A stretch of DNA of 40,725 nt from Actinomycetes bacterium (GCA_023437745.1 JAEZFI010000187.1:1-40725), one strand, 5' to 3'. Positions 25,141-34,286 are shown, counted from the stretch's first letter. Notes: a model not told the origin generated them from the sequence alone. Numbers and translations are program-made.

Positions 25141-25158
25141 GGCCCGCTCCGGTTCTGT

Positions 25159-28038
25159 TCAGCGCCGGCGGTCGGCGTCGAGGAGTCCGCGGCGGCGTGC
25201 CACCTCCACCGCCTCGGCGCGGTCGCTCGCCCCCATCGCTGCGTAGACGCGCATCGCCTCGTGGCGGATCGTGCTGTGGCTGTAGCCCAGCTCGTCGCCG
25301 ATCTGCTGGTAGGTCTGGCCGGCGGCGAGGGCGGTGAGCACGCTGAGCTGGCGGTCCGTGAGCGTGTGCGCGTCCTCGGTCAGCAGCTCACGGGCCCTCC
25401 GCTCGATCGCTCCGTAGCCCGCAGCCCTCGCCTCGTCCGCCGCCACCCGGACCCGGGACCGCCACGCGTCGTCGACCCCGCCGCGTTCGCCGCGTTCGAG
25501 CGCGAGCTGGTCGAGCACGCCCGACGCCACGAAGTACGTCAGCCCGGCGGCGCGGTCGCGCTCGCAGGCCAGCGCGAGGTACTGCCTGGCCTCGTCGTGA
25601 CGGTCGAGGAGGGCGAGGAGCCCGGCCAGCGGCCGCGCCACGCAGCCGTGGCAGTAGAGGCCCAACCCGTCGACGGCGATGCGATCGGCGACCGGCTCCA
25701 GGACCGGCACCAGGCGCGCGGCCAGCTCGGCGTCCTGGGCAGCGCGCACCGCGTCCGCGGTGAAGGCCAGCGTCATCATCCAGCTCGCCTCCCGGCCCTC
25801 GTCGGCCACGACGTGCTCGACGATGCCCGGGAGGTACTCGGCTGCCTCGGGCCGCCCGTGCAGCGCCAGGCCGTAGGCGGCACCGGCGCGCAGGGGCGGG
25901 TAGGCGAACGACTCCATGGTGGACGACACGAACTCCAGCTCCTCGGTGACGTCCTCGGACATGAGCAACGCGCTCATCAGGAGCTGGGCGGTGCGGACGA
26001 CCCACCGCCCGTTCTCCCCCGCCTGCACGCCGTGGGCGAACGCCTGGGCGCTGCGCTGCTCCGCGAGCTCGGGTTGTCCCGACGCCAGCGCCACCATCGC
26101 CTGGAGCTGCGCGGTGCGCCAGCGCCACGCCGCGTCGCCGGTCGCCGCCGCGAGCCCGGTCATCTCGTTCAGGGCTCGGTCGACGGCGTCGCGTCGACCC
26201 GCCTCGAGGAAGTCGAGGACCGTCGCGACCGCCGCCGCCACGCGGTCCGATGCGGACTTCGCCGTCTCGAACGCCCGCCCGGTCAACGCCATGCGCTCGC
26301 CGAGGTACTCGGGCGCGCAGTGCGCCTGGCGCCAGGACATCGCGACACGGCCGATGAGCTCCTCGTCACCCCGAGCCCGAGCCAACGCGAGGGCCTCGTC
26401 GGCCAGCGGTCGTGCGATCTCGGGACGCGTGACCCAGTGCCACGCCACGTTCGAGGCGGGCTCACCGCTCCCGGCCCCGGCGTCGTCGATCGTGGGGAGC
26501 GTGCCCGGCTCGACCGGGATGGGCAGGGACATCTCGAGGACCGACAGCAGTGCGAGCACCTCCGGCCGCAGCTCGTGGTCGGCACCGAGCGCGCCCAGCG
26601 CGCGGCGGAGCAGCTCCACGGCGGCCGGCGCGTCCGTCGCGTAGTCGCGGCCCCGCCCGAAGGCCAGCGCGGCACAGGCCAGGTCGACCGGCCGATCGAC
26701 CCCTGCGAGGTCGGCCGCCCGACGAGCCCGGTCCCACGACGCCGCCTGGTGCCCGGCGAGGTGGTGGGCCTCGGACGCCCGGAGCAGGAGGTCCACGGGA
26801 TCGCTCGCCGAGCCCGTGGCCAGCGCCTGGTCGAGTGCCCACGCCGCGGCAGCCTGGTCGCCGAGGCGGAGGGCCTGATCGGCTGCCGCCAGCGCCGCGA
26901 CGGACAGCGTCGCCCGATCGGCGAGGTCCCCGGCGGCGTCGAGGTGTCGGAGGATCACCACCGCGTCGGCCGGATCGCCGCGCCGGTCGAGGCACTGCGC
27001 CACGCGTGCGTGGAGCCGCCGCTGGTCCGGTGCGCTCGCGATCACCGATTCGGCGAGCGCGGGGTGGACGAAGCAGATCGCCTCCCCGACGCCGGGCTCC
27101 ACCACGCCCACGTCTGCGGCGACGCCCAGGTCGTGGGCGACGGGCCGCCCCACGATCTCCTCGACGATGGCGGGGGTGGCGTGGTCACCTGCCACGGCGA
27201 CGGCCGCCAACACCTCCCGGGTCGACGCAGCGAGGGTGCTGAGGCGGCGGGCGAGGACCTCGGCGAGCACGCCGGCAGTGGTCGGCAGCCCGGCCAGGGC
27301 CACGGCGTCGGGCCGGGCGCCGCTCGCCACGCCCAGCTCGTCGAGCAGCGCACGGAGGACGAGCGGGTTGCCGCCGCTGCGCTCCCACAGGAAGGACACG
27401 TGCTCTCGCGCCCACGACGCCGCGGCCCGACCCGCGATCGCCACCGCGACCTCGACGGTCTCCGTTTCGTCGAAGCGCCCGACGGCGATGGTCGGGACCC
27501 AACCGGCGATGCCCTCGAGGATCGCCTGCCCCTCGGCCCGGGGATGGGCGCGCGGCCCCCGCAGCGTCCCCACCACGAGGACGTCCATCGACGACAGTGC
27601 CGGGACGAGCTGGCTGAGGATCGTGAGCGAGCTCTCGTCGGCTGCGTGCAGGTCGTCGAGGACGACCACGGCCGGCGTCGGCTGCAGACCGGCGATCAGC
27701 GAGAGCACCGCGGCATAGCGACCGTGTGGGTGGAGGTCGTCGACCGTGCCCTGCACGAGGGCCGCCGGGGCCTCCTGTCCCGCCACGGCCTGCGCGGCGG
27801 CGAGGCGCGCCCACATCCCGAGGGCCGGCTCCAGGTCGGGCCCGATGGCCGAGACCAGGTGGGCGGAGCCCCCGGCCTCCCGGGCCATCTCCATGCAGCA
27901 GCGGGCGATCGTCGTCTTGCCGATGCCAGCGGGACCCTCGAGGAGGACCAGTCCGCCGGTGCCGGCCGCTGCGTCCCCCACGTGCTTGCGAAGCTCGGCC
28001 TGCTCGACCTCGCGGCCGACGCACACGACACCGGACAT
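25159..28038 (-). CDS. Large ATP-binding LuxR-family regulator (LAL type)
   Basis: 959 residues. Walker A GPAGIGKTT (residues 35-43) and Walker B VVVLDDLHAADESS mark an AAA/NACHT-like ATPase at the N-terminus. A long helical, TPR-like middle part follows. The C-terminal LuxR helix-turn-helix is LTDRQLSVLTALAAGQTYQQIGDELGYSHSTIRHEAMRVYAAMG (about residues 898-940). LALs are multi-domain activators that respond to a ligand, as MalT does, and control metabolic or secondary-product genes. This one lies between an RpiR regulator and two TldE genes, so it probably governs this peptide-processing locus. Start ATG 28038 lies 6 bases after TAGGCT (28050-28045, minus), which overlaps the preceding stop codon, so it may have its own leaderless promoter. 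Confidence 0.93.
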   Translation of the reverse strand: MSGVVCVGREVEQAELRKHVGDAAAGTGGLVLLEGPAGIGKTTIARCCMEMAREAGGSAHLVSAIGPDLEPALGMWARLAAAQAVAGQEAPAALVQGTVDDLHPHGRYAAVLSLIAGLQPTPAVVVLDDLHAADESSLTILSQLVPALSSMDVLVVGTLRGPRAHPRAEGQAILEGIAGWVPTIAVGRFDETETVEVAVAIAGRAAASWAREHVSFLWERSGGNPLVLRALLDELGVASGARPDAVALAGLPTTAGVLAEVLARRLSTLAASTREVLAAVAVAGDHATPAIVEEIVGRPVAHDLGVAADVGVVEPGVGEAICFVHPALAESVIASAPDQRRLHARVAQCLDRRGDPADAVVILRHLDAAGDLADRATLSVAALAAADQALRLGDQAAAAWALDQALATGSASDPVDLLLRASEAHHLAGHQAASWDRARRAADLAGVDRPVDLACAALAFGRGRDYATDAPAAVELLRRALGALGADHELRPEVLALLSVLEMSLPIPVEPGTLPTIDDAGAGSGEPASNVAWHWVTRPEIARPLADEALALARARGDEELIGRVAMSWRQAHCAPEYLGERMALTGRAFETAKSASDRVAAAVATVLDFLEAGRRDAVDRALNEMTGLAAATGDAAWRWRTAQLQAMVALASGQPELAEQRSAQAFAHGVQAGENGRWVVRTAQLLMSALLMSEDVTEELEFVSSTMESFAYPPLRAGAAYGLALHGRPEAAEYLPGIVEHVVADEGREASWMMTLAFTADAVRAAQDAELAARLVPVLEPVADRIAVDGLGLYCHGCVARPLAGLLALLDRHDEARQYLALACERDRAAGLTYFVASGVLDQLALERGERGGVDDAWRSRVRVAADEARAAGYGAIERRARELLTEDAHTLTDRQLSVLTALAAGQTYQQIGDELGYSHSTIRHEAMRVYAAMGASDRAEAVEVARRRGLLDADRRR

Positions 28039-28047
28039 GAGGGCAGC

Positions 28048-28929
28048 CTAATTCGGCGATCCCCCCGTCGAATCGAACAGGCCGGCGGTGGTCCAGGCAC
28101 GCTCGAGCTCGGCCACCCGCGCGGCCGACGACGGCTGCGCCGCCGCCACGCCGTTGATCAGCACCGTGACCAGCGCGGTGAGCCCGATCAGCGACTCGAA
28201 GGGCCCGACGGTCGCACAGGCGAAGCGGAGCAGCTGCCCGCCTCGGGTGCTGAGACCGACCGGGGTGGCCCCGGCGAGGACGAGCGGCACCGCACCGCGC
28301 CCGACCGCGTCGCGCTGGAGCCGGATGGTGGCGAGCTCGTGCCGGGGCACGTCCATCGACACGAGCACGTCCCCGCGGCGCAGCGCGCGCAGCCGAGAGG
28401 CGACACGCAGCTCGCTCCCCCCGAGGAGGGTGACCCCGTCGCGGAGGATCATCAGCTGGTCCACGAAGCGGGCCGCGACCCCCTCGGTCTGCGTGCTGGG
28501 CAGCACCCAGACGTGCGAGGCGGCCACCAACGACCCGACCGACGCCGTCATCACGGCGGTGTCCAGGTCGCCGAGCGTCCGGTCGAGGTTCGATCGCTCG
28601 ACCTCGAGGAGCGCGCCGACGGGATCGGCGGCGGGCTCCGCTCGCGCCCGCACCGCGTCGGTGTTGAGCCGAACGGACAGCTCGGCGCGCGCCGCATCGC
28701 GCAGCTCGCGGAACCCCGGGTACCCGAGTGCCCGAGCCAGCCGCACGACCGTCGGTCCGCTGGTGCCCGCCGCGGCGGCGACGGAGGCCACGGTCCCGAA
28801 CGCGATCACCTCCGGGTCCACGAGCAGCAGCTCGGCGACCCGTCGCAGACCCGGGCTGAGCGCGCTCGTCGCCAGTCGGGCCGACAGCGAGCCGCCGGAC
28901 CGGCGATCGTCGGGACGTCGACGGGGCAC
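28048..28929 (-). CDS. MurR/RpiR-family transcriptional regulator with SIS domain
   Basis: 293 residues from GTG 28929. The N-terminal helix-turn-helix region is LSPGLRRVAELLLVDPEVIAFGTVASVAAAAGTSGPTVVRLARALGYPGFRELRDAA (about residues 20-76). The C-terminal half has SIS-domain features (VWVLPSTQTEGVAARFVDQL, GDVLVSMDVPRHELATIRLQRDAVGRGAVPLVLAG). These regulators bind phosphosugars or related ligands; the ligand here is unknown. The open frame extends to 29106, but the GTG at 28929 lies 7 bases after a TAACGT -10 box and is probably leaderless. A perfect palindrome over this start suggests autorepression. The gene is divergent from the enolase-superfamily operon, which it may control, and is followed by the LAL gene after 9 bases. 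Confidence 0.88.
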   Translation of the reverse strand: MPRRRPDDRRSGGSLSARLATSALSPGLRRVAELLLVDPEVIAFGTVASVAAAAGTSGPTVVRLARALGYPGFRELRDAARAELSVRLNTDAVRARAEPAADPVGALLEVERSNLDRTLGDLDTAVMTASVGSLVAASHVWVLPSTQTEGVAARFVDQLMILRDGVTLLGGSELRVASRLRALRRGDVLVSMDVPRHELATIRLQRDAVGRGAVPLVLAGATPVGLSTRGGQLLRFACATVGPFESLIGLTALVTVLINGVAAAQPSSAARVAELERAWTTAGLFDSTGGSPN

Positions 28930-28972
28930 GTACGGTACGTTACAGCTGGTGACTGGTTCATTACATGACGCC
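28928..28972. promoter_or_regulatory. Divergent leaderless promoters with palindromic operator (RpiR / enolase operon)
   Basis: acgtac-g-gtacgt (28928-28940) is a perfect inverted repeat that overlaps the RpiR start codon and its TAACGT -10 box (28942-28937, minus). On the plus strand TTACAT (28961-28966) stands 6 bases before the GTG of the enolase-superfamily gene. Only 43 bases separate the two start codons, so a regulator bound here would affect both. Confidence 0.5.
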
Positions 28973-30163
28973 GTGACCGAGCGCTCCGCCGATCGTGCCG
29001 CTCCGATCGTGGCGGTCGAGCTGTTCGAGGCGGAGGTCCCGCTGTCGGAGCTGGCCCGCGGCGCGATGGCCGAGAGCGACAACGGGCTCGGCATGGCCCT
29101 GGACACCGAGGAGCCCTGGCTCGCCGCCGACTTCCTGCTCTGCCGGCTCGAGGATGCCGACGGGGTGGAGGGCTGGGGCGAGGCCTATGTGTGGCTGCCC
29201 GAGACGGGGGTCTCCCAACGAGAGATGGCGATGGCGATCAGGGACCACCTGGCGAAGTACCTGCTCGGGGCCCGACCCACTGACGTGCAGGCCATCGCGG
29301 CGCGTCTCGACCGCAACGTCGCCCGCAACGAGGTGGCCAAGGGAGTGCTCGACATCGCCTGCCACGAGCTCGCGGCGCGCCAGCTCGGCCGGCCGGTTCA
29401 CGACCTCATCGGCGGCGCGGCGATCGACCGCATCCCGCTGTGCGGGCTGATCCCGCTCGGCTCGCCCGAGACGGTGGCGATGCTGGCCGACCACTACCGG
29501 CGCGCGGGCTACGGCAGCGTCCGCATCAAGCTGGGCACCGGCATCGGGCAGGACCACGACGTGATCGCCGCCGTCCGAGACCGGTGCGGCGACGACCTGC
29601 GGATCCGGGTCGACTACAACCAGGCGTACACGGCCGCCACCGCCGCCCGGGCGCTCTCCCGCATCGAGCCCTACGGCATCGACGCCGCCGAGCAGCCGCT
29701 GCCCGTCGGCGACGTGCTCGGGATGGTCGACCTCCAGCGGCGGACCCCGATCCCGCTCTTCCTCCACGAGGGGTTCTTCACGACGGCGGACGCCGTGGGA
29801 CTCATCGAGGCGGGCGGCATGGGCGTCGTCGGCATCAACGCGGAGCGACCCGGAGGGCTCACCGGCGCGCTGCGGATGGTCGACTACGCGGCGGCACGCG
29901 GCATCGGGACGATCATCCACAACCAGCCCCTCGGCATCGGCACGGCGATGCATGCGCACCTCGCGGCCGCCCGCTGGGACCGGCTCGGCCACGACCCCGA
30001 GCTCGCCGGCGACGTCATGTTCGACCAGCACCTCACGACGACGCGCTACGCGGTGGAGGACGGCCACCTGGTGCTGCCCGGGGGCCCTGGCTGGGGGGTG
30101 GCCGTCGACCGGGACGCCCTCGACGACCACCTCGTCGCGGCCCCGACCCTCGTCTCGGCGTGA
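28973..30163 (+). CDS. Enolase-superfamily enzyme, mandelate racemase subgroup-like, altered active site
   Basis: 396 residues. An N-terminal capping domain (VELFEAEVPLSELARGAM...GVEGWGEAYVWLP) precedes a barrel with the expected metal ligands Asp214 (RVDYN), Glu240 (AAEQP) and Glu266 (LHEGF), spaced 26 and 26 as in mandelate racemase. His316 (IIHNQ) sits 50 residues after the third ligand, exactly where the mandelate racemase His297 is. The partner Asp270 position is Asn289, and the usual Lys-x-Lys on strand 2 is Arg184-Ile-Lys186. It should abstract a proton alpha to a carboxylate, but the product (epimer or dehydrated acid) is unknown. GTG 28973 follows TTACAT by 6 bases. Its stop overlaps the amidohydrolase start (GTGA). 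Confidence 0.88.
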   Translation: MTERSADRAAPIVAVELFEAEVPLSELARGAMAESDNGLGMALDTEEPWLAADFLLCRLEDADGVEGWGEAYVWLPETGVSQREMAMAIRDHLAKYLLGARPTDVQAIAARLDRNVARNEVAKGVLDIACHELAARQLGRPVHDLIGGAAIDRIPLCGLIPLGSPETVAMLADHYRRAGYGSVRIKLGTGIGQDHDVIAAVRDRCGDDLRIRVDYNQAYTAATAARALSRIEPYGIDAAEQPLPVGDVLGMVDLQRRTPIPLFLHEGFFTTADAVGLIEAGGMGVVGINAERPGGLTGALRMVDYAAARGIGTIIHNQPLGIGTAMHAHLAAARWDRLGHDPELAGDVMFDQHLTTTRYAVEDGHLVLPGGPGWGVAVDRDALDDHLVAAPTLVSA

Positions 30164-31767
30164 ACGACCTCCTCCTCACCGGCGGCCGCGTCCTGCTCCC
30201 CGAGCCGGCGCCGGAGGGCGTGGAGGCGCTCGCCGTGTCGGACGGTCGCATCGTCGCCGTCGGCTCGGCGGAGCAGTGCCGAGCCGAGCTGCCCCCCGAC
30301 GCACAGGAGCTCCCGCTCGACGGACGCGCCGTCGCGCCCGGCTTCATCGACGCGCACACCCATCCGATGATCATGAGCGTGTTCGAGCAGCACCTCCGGT
30401 TCGACGAGGGCGCCGGGCGGGTGGAGTCGGTCGGCGACGTGCTCGACCTCGTCGCCGACCGGTCGAGGGCGGACAGCACGGTGATCGGCTTCGGACTGGA
30501 CGACGCGTTGCTCGCCGAGCGGCGGCTGCCGACGGCGGCGGAGCTGGACCGCGCCGCGGGCGGCGCGGTCGTGGTGCTCGTGCGGCGCGACGGCCACCAC
30601 GCTGTCGCCTCGACCTCCGCCCTGGCGGCTGCGGGCCTCGACCGCGTCGGCGCCGTGCCCGACGGCGGCTACGTCGAGCTGGATGCGGACGGCCGCCCGA
30701 CGGGCGTCGTGGGCGAGCGGGCCGTCGAGCCCCTGCTCGGCCTCATGCCCGAGGTGACGATGGCGTCGCTCGCCTCGGCGGCCGCCACGTGGACCCGCCG
30801 GCTCCTGGAACAGGGGATCACCGGGCTGACCGCCTTCTGCCAGACGTCGGACGAGGGCCCCTCCGGTCAGGCCGGCACGATGGAGGCCGTCGGCTGGTCC
30901 GCCCTCGTCGCCGACCTCCCCTTCGACGTCCAGACCGTGCTGATCGGCGCCGATCCGGCGCTGGTGGAGGAGCTCCGGGGTATCCCGTCGCTGCACGATC
31001 CGGCGGGACGACGGCGCCTCGACGGCATCAAGCTCTTCCTCGACGGGACCCTGGGCGGCGCGACGGCGTGCATGCACGCGCCGTTCGCCGACCGACCCGA
31101 GACCCGCGGGATGCGCACCTTCGGCGACGACGTCGCCTACGAGCGGATGGTGGCGGCGCACGTCGCCGGGTTGCAGATCTGCCTGCACGCGATCGGCGAC
31201 GCCGCGAACCGCGCCGCTGCCACGCTGCTCGCCCGGCTCCTCGCCGAGCATCCCGGACCTCACCGCCACCGGGTGGAGCACGCCTCGGTCCTGGACGACG
31301 AGACGATCGAGGCGTTCGCGACGCTCGGGATCACCTGCGTCGTCCAGCCGATCGACATCAGGACCGAGGCCCACTGGCTGGGCAACCGGCTCGGCGCCGA
31401 CCGGCTGGAGCGCGTCTACCCCCTGCGGTCCCTCCTCGACGCGGGGGTCACCCTCGCGGGGTCGTCCGACGCGCCCATCGAGCCGACCGACGTGCTCGCC
31501 GCGATCGACGCCGCCTCGAACCGTCGCGGCATCGGCGACGGGCAGGCCATCACACGCCTCGAAGCGCTCCGTGCCTACACGACGGGTGCCGCCCACGCTC
31601 GCAACGTCGGCGAGGACGCCGGCCGGATCGAGTCCGGTCGCCGAGCCGACCTCGTCGTCCTCTCCGCCGACCCGTTGGTCGCCGACCTCGCCACGATCAC
31701 GGTCGACGCCACGTGCATCGGCGGGACGTTCCACCACTCGAACCTGCCGAACGGAGCACCGCAGTGA
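30160..31767 (+). CDS. YtcJ-like amidohydrolase (amidohydrolase_3 group)
   Basis: 535 residues. Metal-site motifs follow the superfamily order: His66-Thr-His68 in PGFIDAHTHPMIMS, a Lys in GIKLFLDGTLGG, His in ICLHAIGDAANRA, His in HRVEHASV, and the catalytic Asp in LAGSSDAPIEP. The C-terminus has the usual GAAHARNVGEDAGRIESGRRADLVVLSADP beta part. Such enzymes hydrolyse amides, formamides or related C-N bonds in the cytoplasm; the substrate is not known. The GTG start overlaps the previous stop codon, and its own stop overlaps the next start (both GTGA), so three enzymes are made from one coupled message. Confidence 0.92.
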   Translation: MNDLLLTGGRVLLPEPAPEGVEALAVSDGRIVAVGSAEQCRAELPPDAQELPLDGRAVAPGFIDAHTHPMIMSVFEQHLRFDEGAGRVESVGDVLDLVADRSRADSTVIGFGLDDALLAERRLPTAAELDRAAGGAVVVLVRRDGHHAVASTSALAAAGLDRVGAVPDGGYVELDADGRPTGVVGERAVEPLLGLMPEVTMASLASAAATWTRRLLEQGITGLTAFCQTSDEGPSGQAGTMEAVGWSALVADLPFDVQTVLIGADPALVEELRGIPSLHDPAGRRRLDGIKLFLDGTLGGATACMHAPFADRPETRGMRTFGDDVAYERMVAAHVAGLQICLHAIGDAANRAAATLLARLLAEHPGPHRHRVEHASVLDDETIEAFATLGITCVVQPIDIRTEAHWLGNRLGADRLERVYPLRSLLDAGVTLAGSSDAPIEPTDVLAAIDAASNRRGIGDGQAITRLEALRAYTTGAAHARNVGEDAGRIESGRRADLVVLSADPLVADLATITVDATCIGGTFHHSNLPNGAPQ

Positions 31768-32876
31768 CGGCCACGACGATCCCACCCCTGACGGACTACC
31801 CGTCCTCCCGACAGGCCTTCCTCGCCTCGGCCGAGGACGCGGGAGCACACGTGGAATCCGTGCCGCACCCTGGCGCCGGACCCGATGGTGCGCCCCTCGC
31901 GACCGACGTCGCCCGCTTCGGTGCGCCGGTCGGCGAGGCCGACGACGTGCTGCTGGTGCTGTCGGGCGTGCACGGCGTCGAAGGGCACGCCGGCAGCGGG
32001 CTCCAGCGGAACCTGCTCCGAACCGGACGGCTCGGGTCGCTCCCGGCCAGGACGGCCGTCGTGCTCGTGCACGCGGTGAACCCGTTCGGCATGGCGTGGA
32101 CGAGACGCGTCGACGCCGACAACATCGACGTGAACCGCAACTTCGTCGACGTGGCCCACCTGCCGGCGAACGCCCTGTACGCAGAGGTCGACGCCCTGCT
32201 CAACCCGACCGACCCCGACGTCGATCCGACCGACGAGTCCTACCTCGCCGACGTCCTCGAGTTCTGGGGACGCGTCGGCGACCACCGGGCGATGCAGGCC
32301 CTGAGCGGCGGCCAGTACACGCACCCGCTGGGGATCCAGTTCGGCGGGCAGCACGTCTCGTGGTCACGTCGGACCCTCGAAGCGCTGTGGGACCGCCACC
32401 TCGCCGGTGCGGGACGGACGGTCCAGCTCGATGTCCACACCGGGCTGGGCCCGACGGGCCGGCTCACCGTCTTCCAGACCGCCGATGCGGACGAGTTCGG
32501 CGCCGAGCTGGGGGCCAGCTGGTACCCGGACCACCTCTACCGGAGCGACCGCTCCGAGCCCGACCCCGTCGACCACGGCCTGCTCGGCCCCGGGTTCGAC
32601 GCGTGGGCGTCGAGCCGGGGGGCGACGGCGCCGACCGAGCGCGCCACGTTCGTCGTCGAGTTCGGCACGCTCGACGTGATGAAGGGGCTGACGGCGTTCC
32701 GGGCCGACAACTGGCTCCACCACCATGGCGACCGGGACTCGGACCTCGGCCGTGCGATCACGCAGCTGGTGCTCGACCAGTTCTACGTCGACGACGAGGG
32801 TTGGCGCACCGATGTGGCCCAGCAGGGCGAGATGGCCATCCACACCGCGCTGGACGGCTTCGCGGCCGGGGGCTGA
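31764..32876 (+). CDS. DUF2817 / M14-like zinc carboxypeptidase-type hydrolase
   Basis: 370 residues. The zinc-site pattern of M14 enzymes can be traced: His70-x-x-Glu73 in LSGVHGVEGHAGSG, His225 in LDVHTGLG, and Glu299 in FVVEFGTLD. The last two are 74 apart, the same distance as His196 and Glu270 of carboxypeptidase A. HAVNPFGMAWTRRVDADNIDVNRNF carries the Asn-Arg pair that grips the substrate carboxylate. DUF2817 proteins are poorly studied. No signal peptide is seen, so it acts inside the cell. It is the third gene of the coupled operon and converges on tldD with an 18-base gap. Confidence 0.9.
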   Translation: MTATTIPPLTDYPSSRQAFLASAEDAGAHVESVPHPGAGPDGAPLATDVARFGAPVGEADDVLLVLSGVHGVEGHAGSGLQRNLLRTGRLGSLPARTAVVLVHAVNPFGMAWTRRVDADNIDVNRNFVDVAHLPANALYAEVDALLNPTDPDVDPTDESYLADVLEFWGRVGDHRAMQALSGGQYTHPLGIQFGGQHVSWSRRTLEALWDRHLAGAGRTVQLDVHTGLGPTGRLTVFQTADADEFGAELGASWYPDHLYRSDRSEPDPVDHGLLGPGFDAWASSRGATAPTERATFVVEFGTLDVMKGLTAFRADNWLHHHGDRDSDLGRAITQLVLDQFYVDDEGWRTDVAQQGEMAIHTALDGFAAGG

Positions 32877-32894
32877 CGCCCCCGAGGCGGCCCG

Positions 32895-34286
32895 TCAGGC
32901 CGCGGTGCCGCCGATCGTGAGGCCGTGGACCCGCAGCGTCGGCACGCCGTCGCCCACCGGGACACCCTGACCGTCCTTGCCGCACGTCCCGGGAGGCCCC
33001 ATGGCGAAGTCGTTCCCGACGGCGTCGATGTTCGCGAGGACTGCGGGGCCGTTGCCGATGAGGTTGCCCTCGCGAAGGGGTTCGGTGATCCGCCCGCCCT
33101 CGATGAGGTACGCCTCGGTCATCCCGAAGACGAAGTCACCGGTGGCGGTGTTCACCTGGCCGCCGCCGAGGTGCGCGACGTAGACGCCGGACTCGGTGTC
33201 GGCCACGATCGACTCGGGGTCATCCTTGCCGGCCAGCAGGTAGGTGTTCGTCATCCGGACCATCGGCAGGTGCTGGTAGCTCTGCCGCCGCCCGTTGCCC
33301 GTGCTCTTCCGGCCGGCGGCACGAGCCCGCACGCCGTCCCACATGTAGTCCACGAGCACGCCGTCCTGGATGAGGACGTTGCGCGTCGCAGGGTGGCCCT
33401 CGTCGTCGATGGCGAACTCGCCCCACTCGCCCGCCATGGTCCCGTCGTCGACGAGCGTGACCAGCGGCGAGGCCACGAGCTCACCGACTCGTCCGGCGAA
33501 CACCGACGCGCCCTTCTTCACGAGGTCCGCCTCCAGGCCGTGGCCGCACGCCTCGTGGAACATCACGCCGCCGCCACCCGAGCCGATCACGACCGTCATC
33601 TGCCCCGACGGGGCAGGACGCGCCCCGAGCTTGGTGAGCGCTCGCTGCGCGGCGCGTCGAGCCAGGTCGGCGACCTCGTAGCGGTCGAACAGCTCGAAGC
33701 CGACCGTGTGCCCCACGCTCTCGCGTCCGGTCTGCATGCCGGTGTCACCGGTCGCGACGCAGCCCACCGAGAACATCGTCTTCACCTGGTCGTCGCCGGC
33801 GTGCAGGCCGTCGGTGTTCGCCACGAGGATCCGACGGCGGCTGTCGTGGTAGCGGGCCGTCACCTGCGTGACCGAGGAGCCCTCACCACGGGCCACGTCG
33901 TCGGCAGTGGTGAGCAGCTCGACCTTCGTCGCCTTGGCGACGTCCTCGGGCAGGATGCCGACCGACGAGGACGCTCGTCCCGCCGTCGGCCCGAGCGCGA
34001 CGACCCGTTCGCCCGGGCGGGCGCCCTTGGCCGCCGCCGCTGCGATGCGGGCCGTCTCGAGCAGCGACGCCTCCGAGAGATCGGCGGTGTGGGCGAAGCC
34101 GGTGGCCTCGCCGACCACGACACGGATGCCGGCGCCACGATCGCGGCCGGAGGTGAGCTCCTCGACCTTGCCGTCGTCGAGGAGCGCGCCCGTGGAGCGA
34201 CGGTCCTCGGCGAACACCTCGGCGAAGTCGGCGCCGGTCGACAGGCCCGCCGTCAGCACTCGTTCCAGCACGTCGGATTCGATCAC
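32895..34286 (-). CDS. tldD: TldD-family metalloprotease subunit
   Basis: 463 residues from GTG 34286. The zinc motif HExxxH is present as His244-Glu245-A-C-G-His249 (MFHEACGHGLEADLVKKGASVF). Other TldD marks: GAGIRVVVGEATGFAHTADLSEASL, NVLIQDGVLVDYMWDGVRAR and the C-terminal GGGQVNTATGDFVFGMTEAYLIEGGRITEPLREGNLIGNGPAVL. With TldE it forms a hollow heterodimer that trims unfolded peptides. Here two TldE paralogues at 22396-25120 are candidate partners, separated from it by the enzyme operon. The open frame extends to 34979, but GTG 34286 has GGAGAGG just upstream and gives the family start. Confidence 0.94.
   Translation of the reverse strand: MIESDVLERVLTAGLSTGADFAEVFAEDRRSTGALLDDGKVEELTSGRDRGAGIRVVVGEATGFAHTADLSEASLLETARIAAAAAKGARPGERVVALGPTAGRASSSVGILPEDVAKATKVELLTTADDVARGEGSSVTQVTARYHDSRRRILVANTDGLHAGDDQVKTMFSVGCVATGDTGMQTGRESVGHTVGFELFDRYEVADLARRAAQRALTKLGARPAPSGQMTVVIGSGGGGVMFHEACGHGLEADLVKKGASVFAGRVGELVASPLVTLVDDGTMAGEWGEFAIDDEGHPATRNVLIQDGVLVDYMWDGVRARAAGRKSTGNGRRQSYQHLPMVRMTNTYLLAGKDDPESIVADTESGVYVAHLGGGQVNTATGDFVFGMTEAYLIEGGRITEPLREGNLIGNGPAVLANIDAVGNDFAMGPPGTCGKDGQGVPVGDGVPTLRVHGLTIGGTAA

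Noticed and set aside
25069..28968. A 1299-residue open frame on the plus strand and similar long frames such as 647-2977
   Set aside because: They are antisense shadows caused by the high GC content. Composition is Arg/His/Gly/Pro-rich without domains, and the opposite strand carries clear genes (LAL regulator; SGNH and MBOAT).
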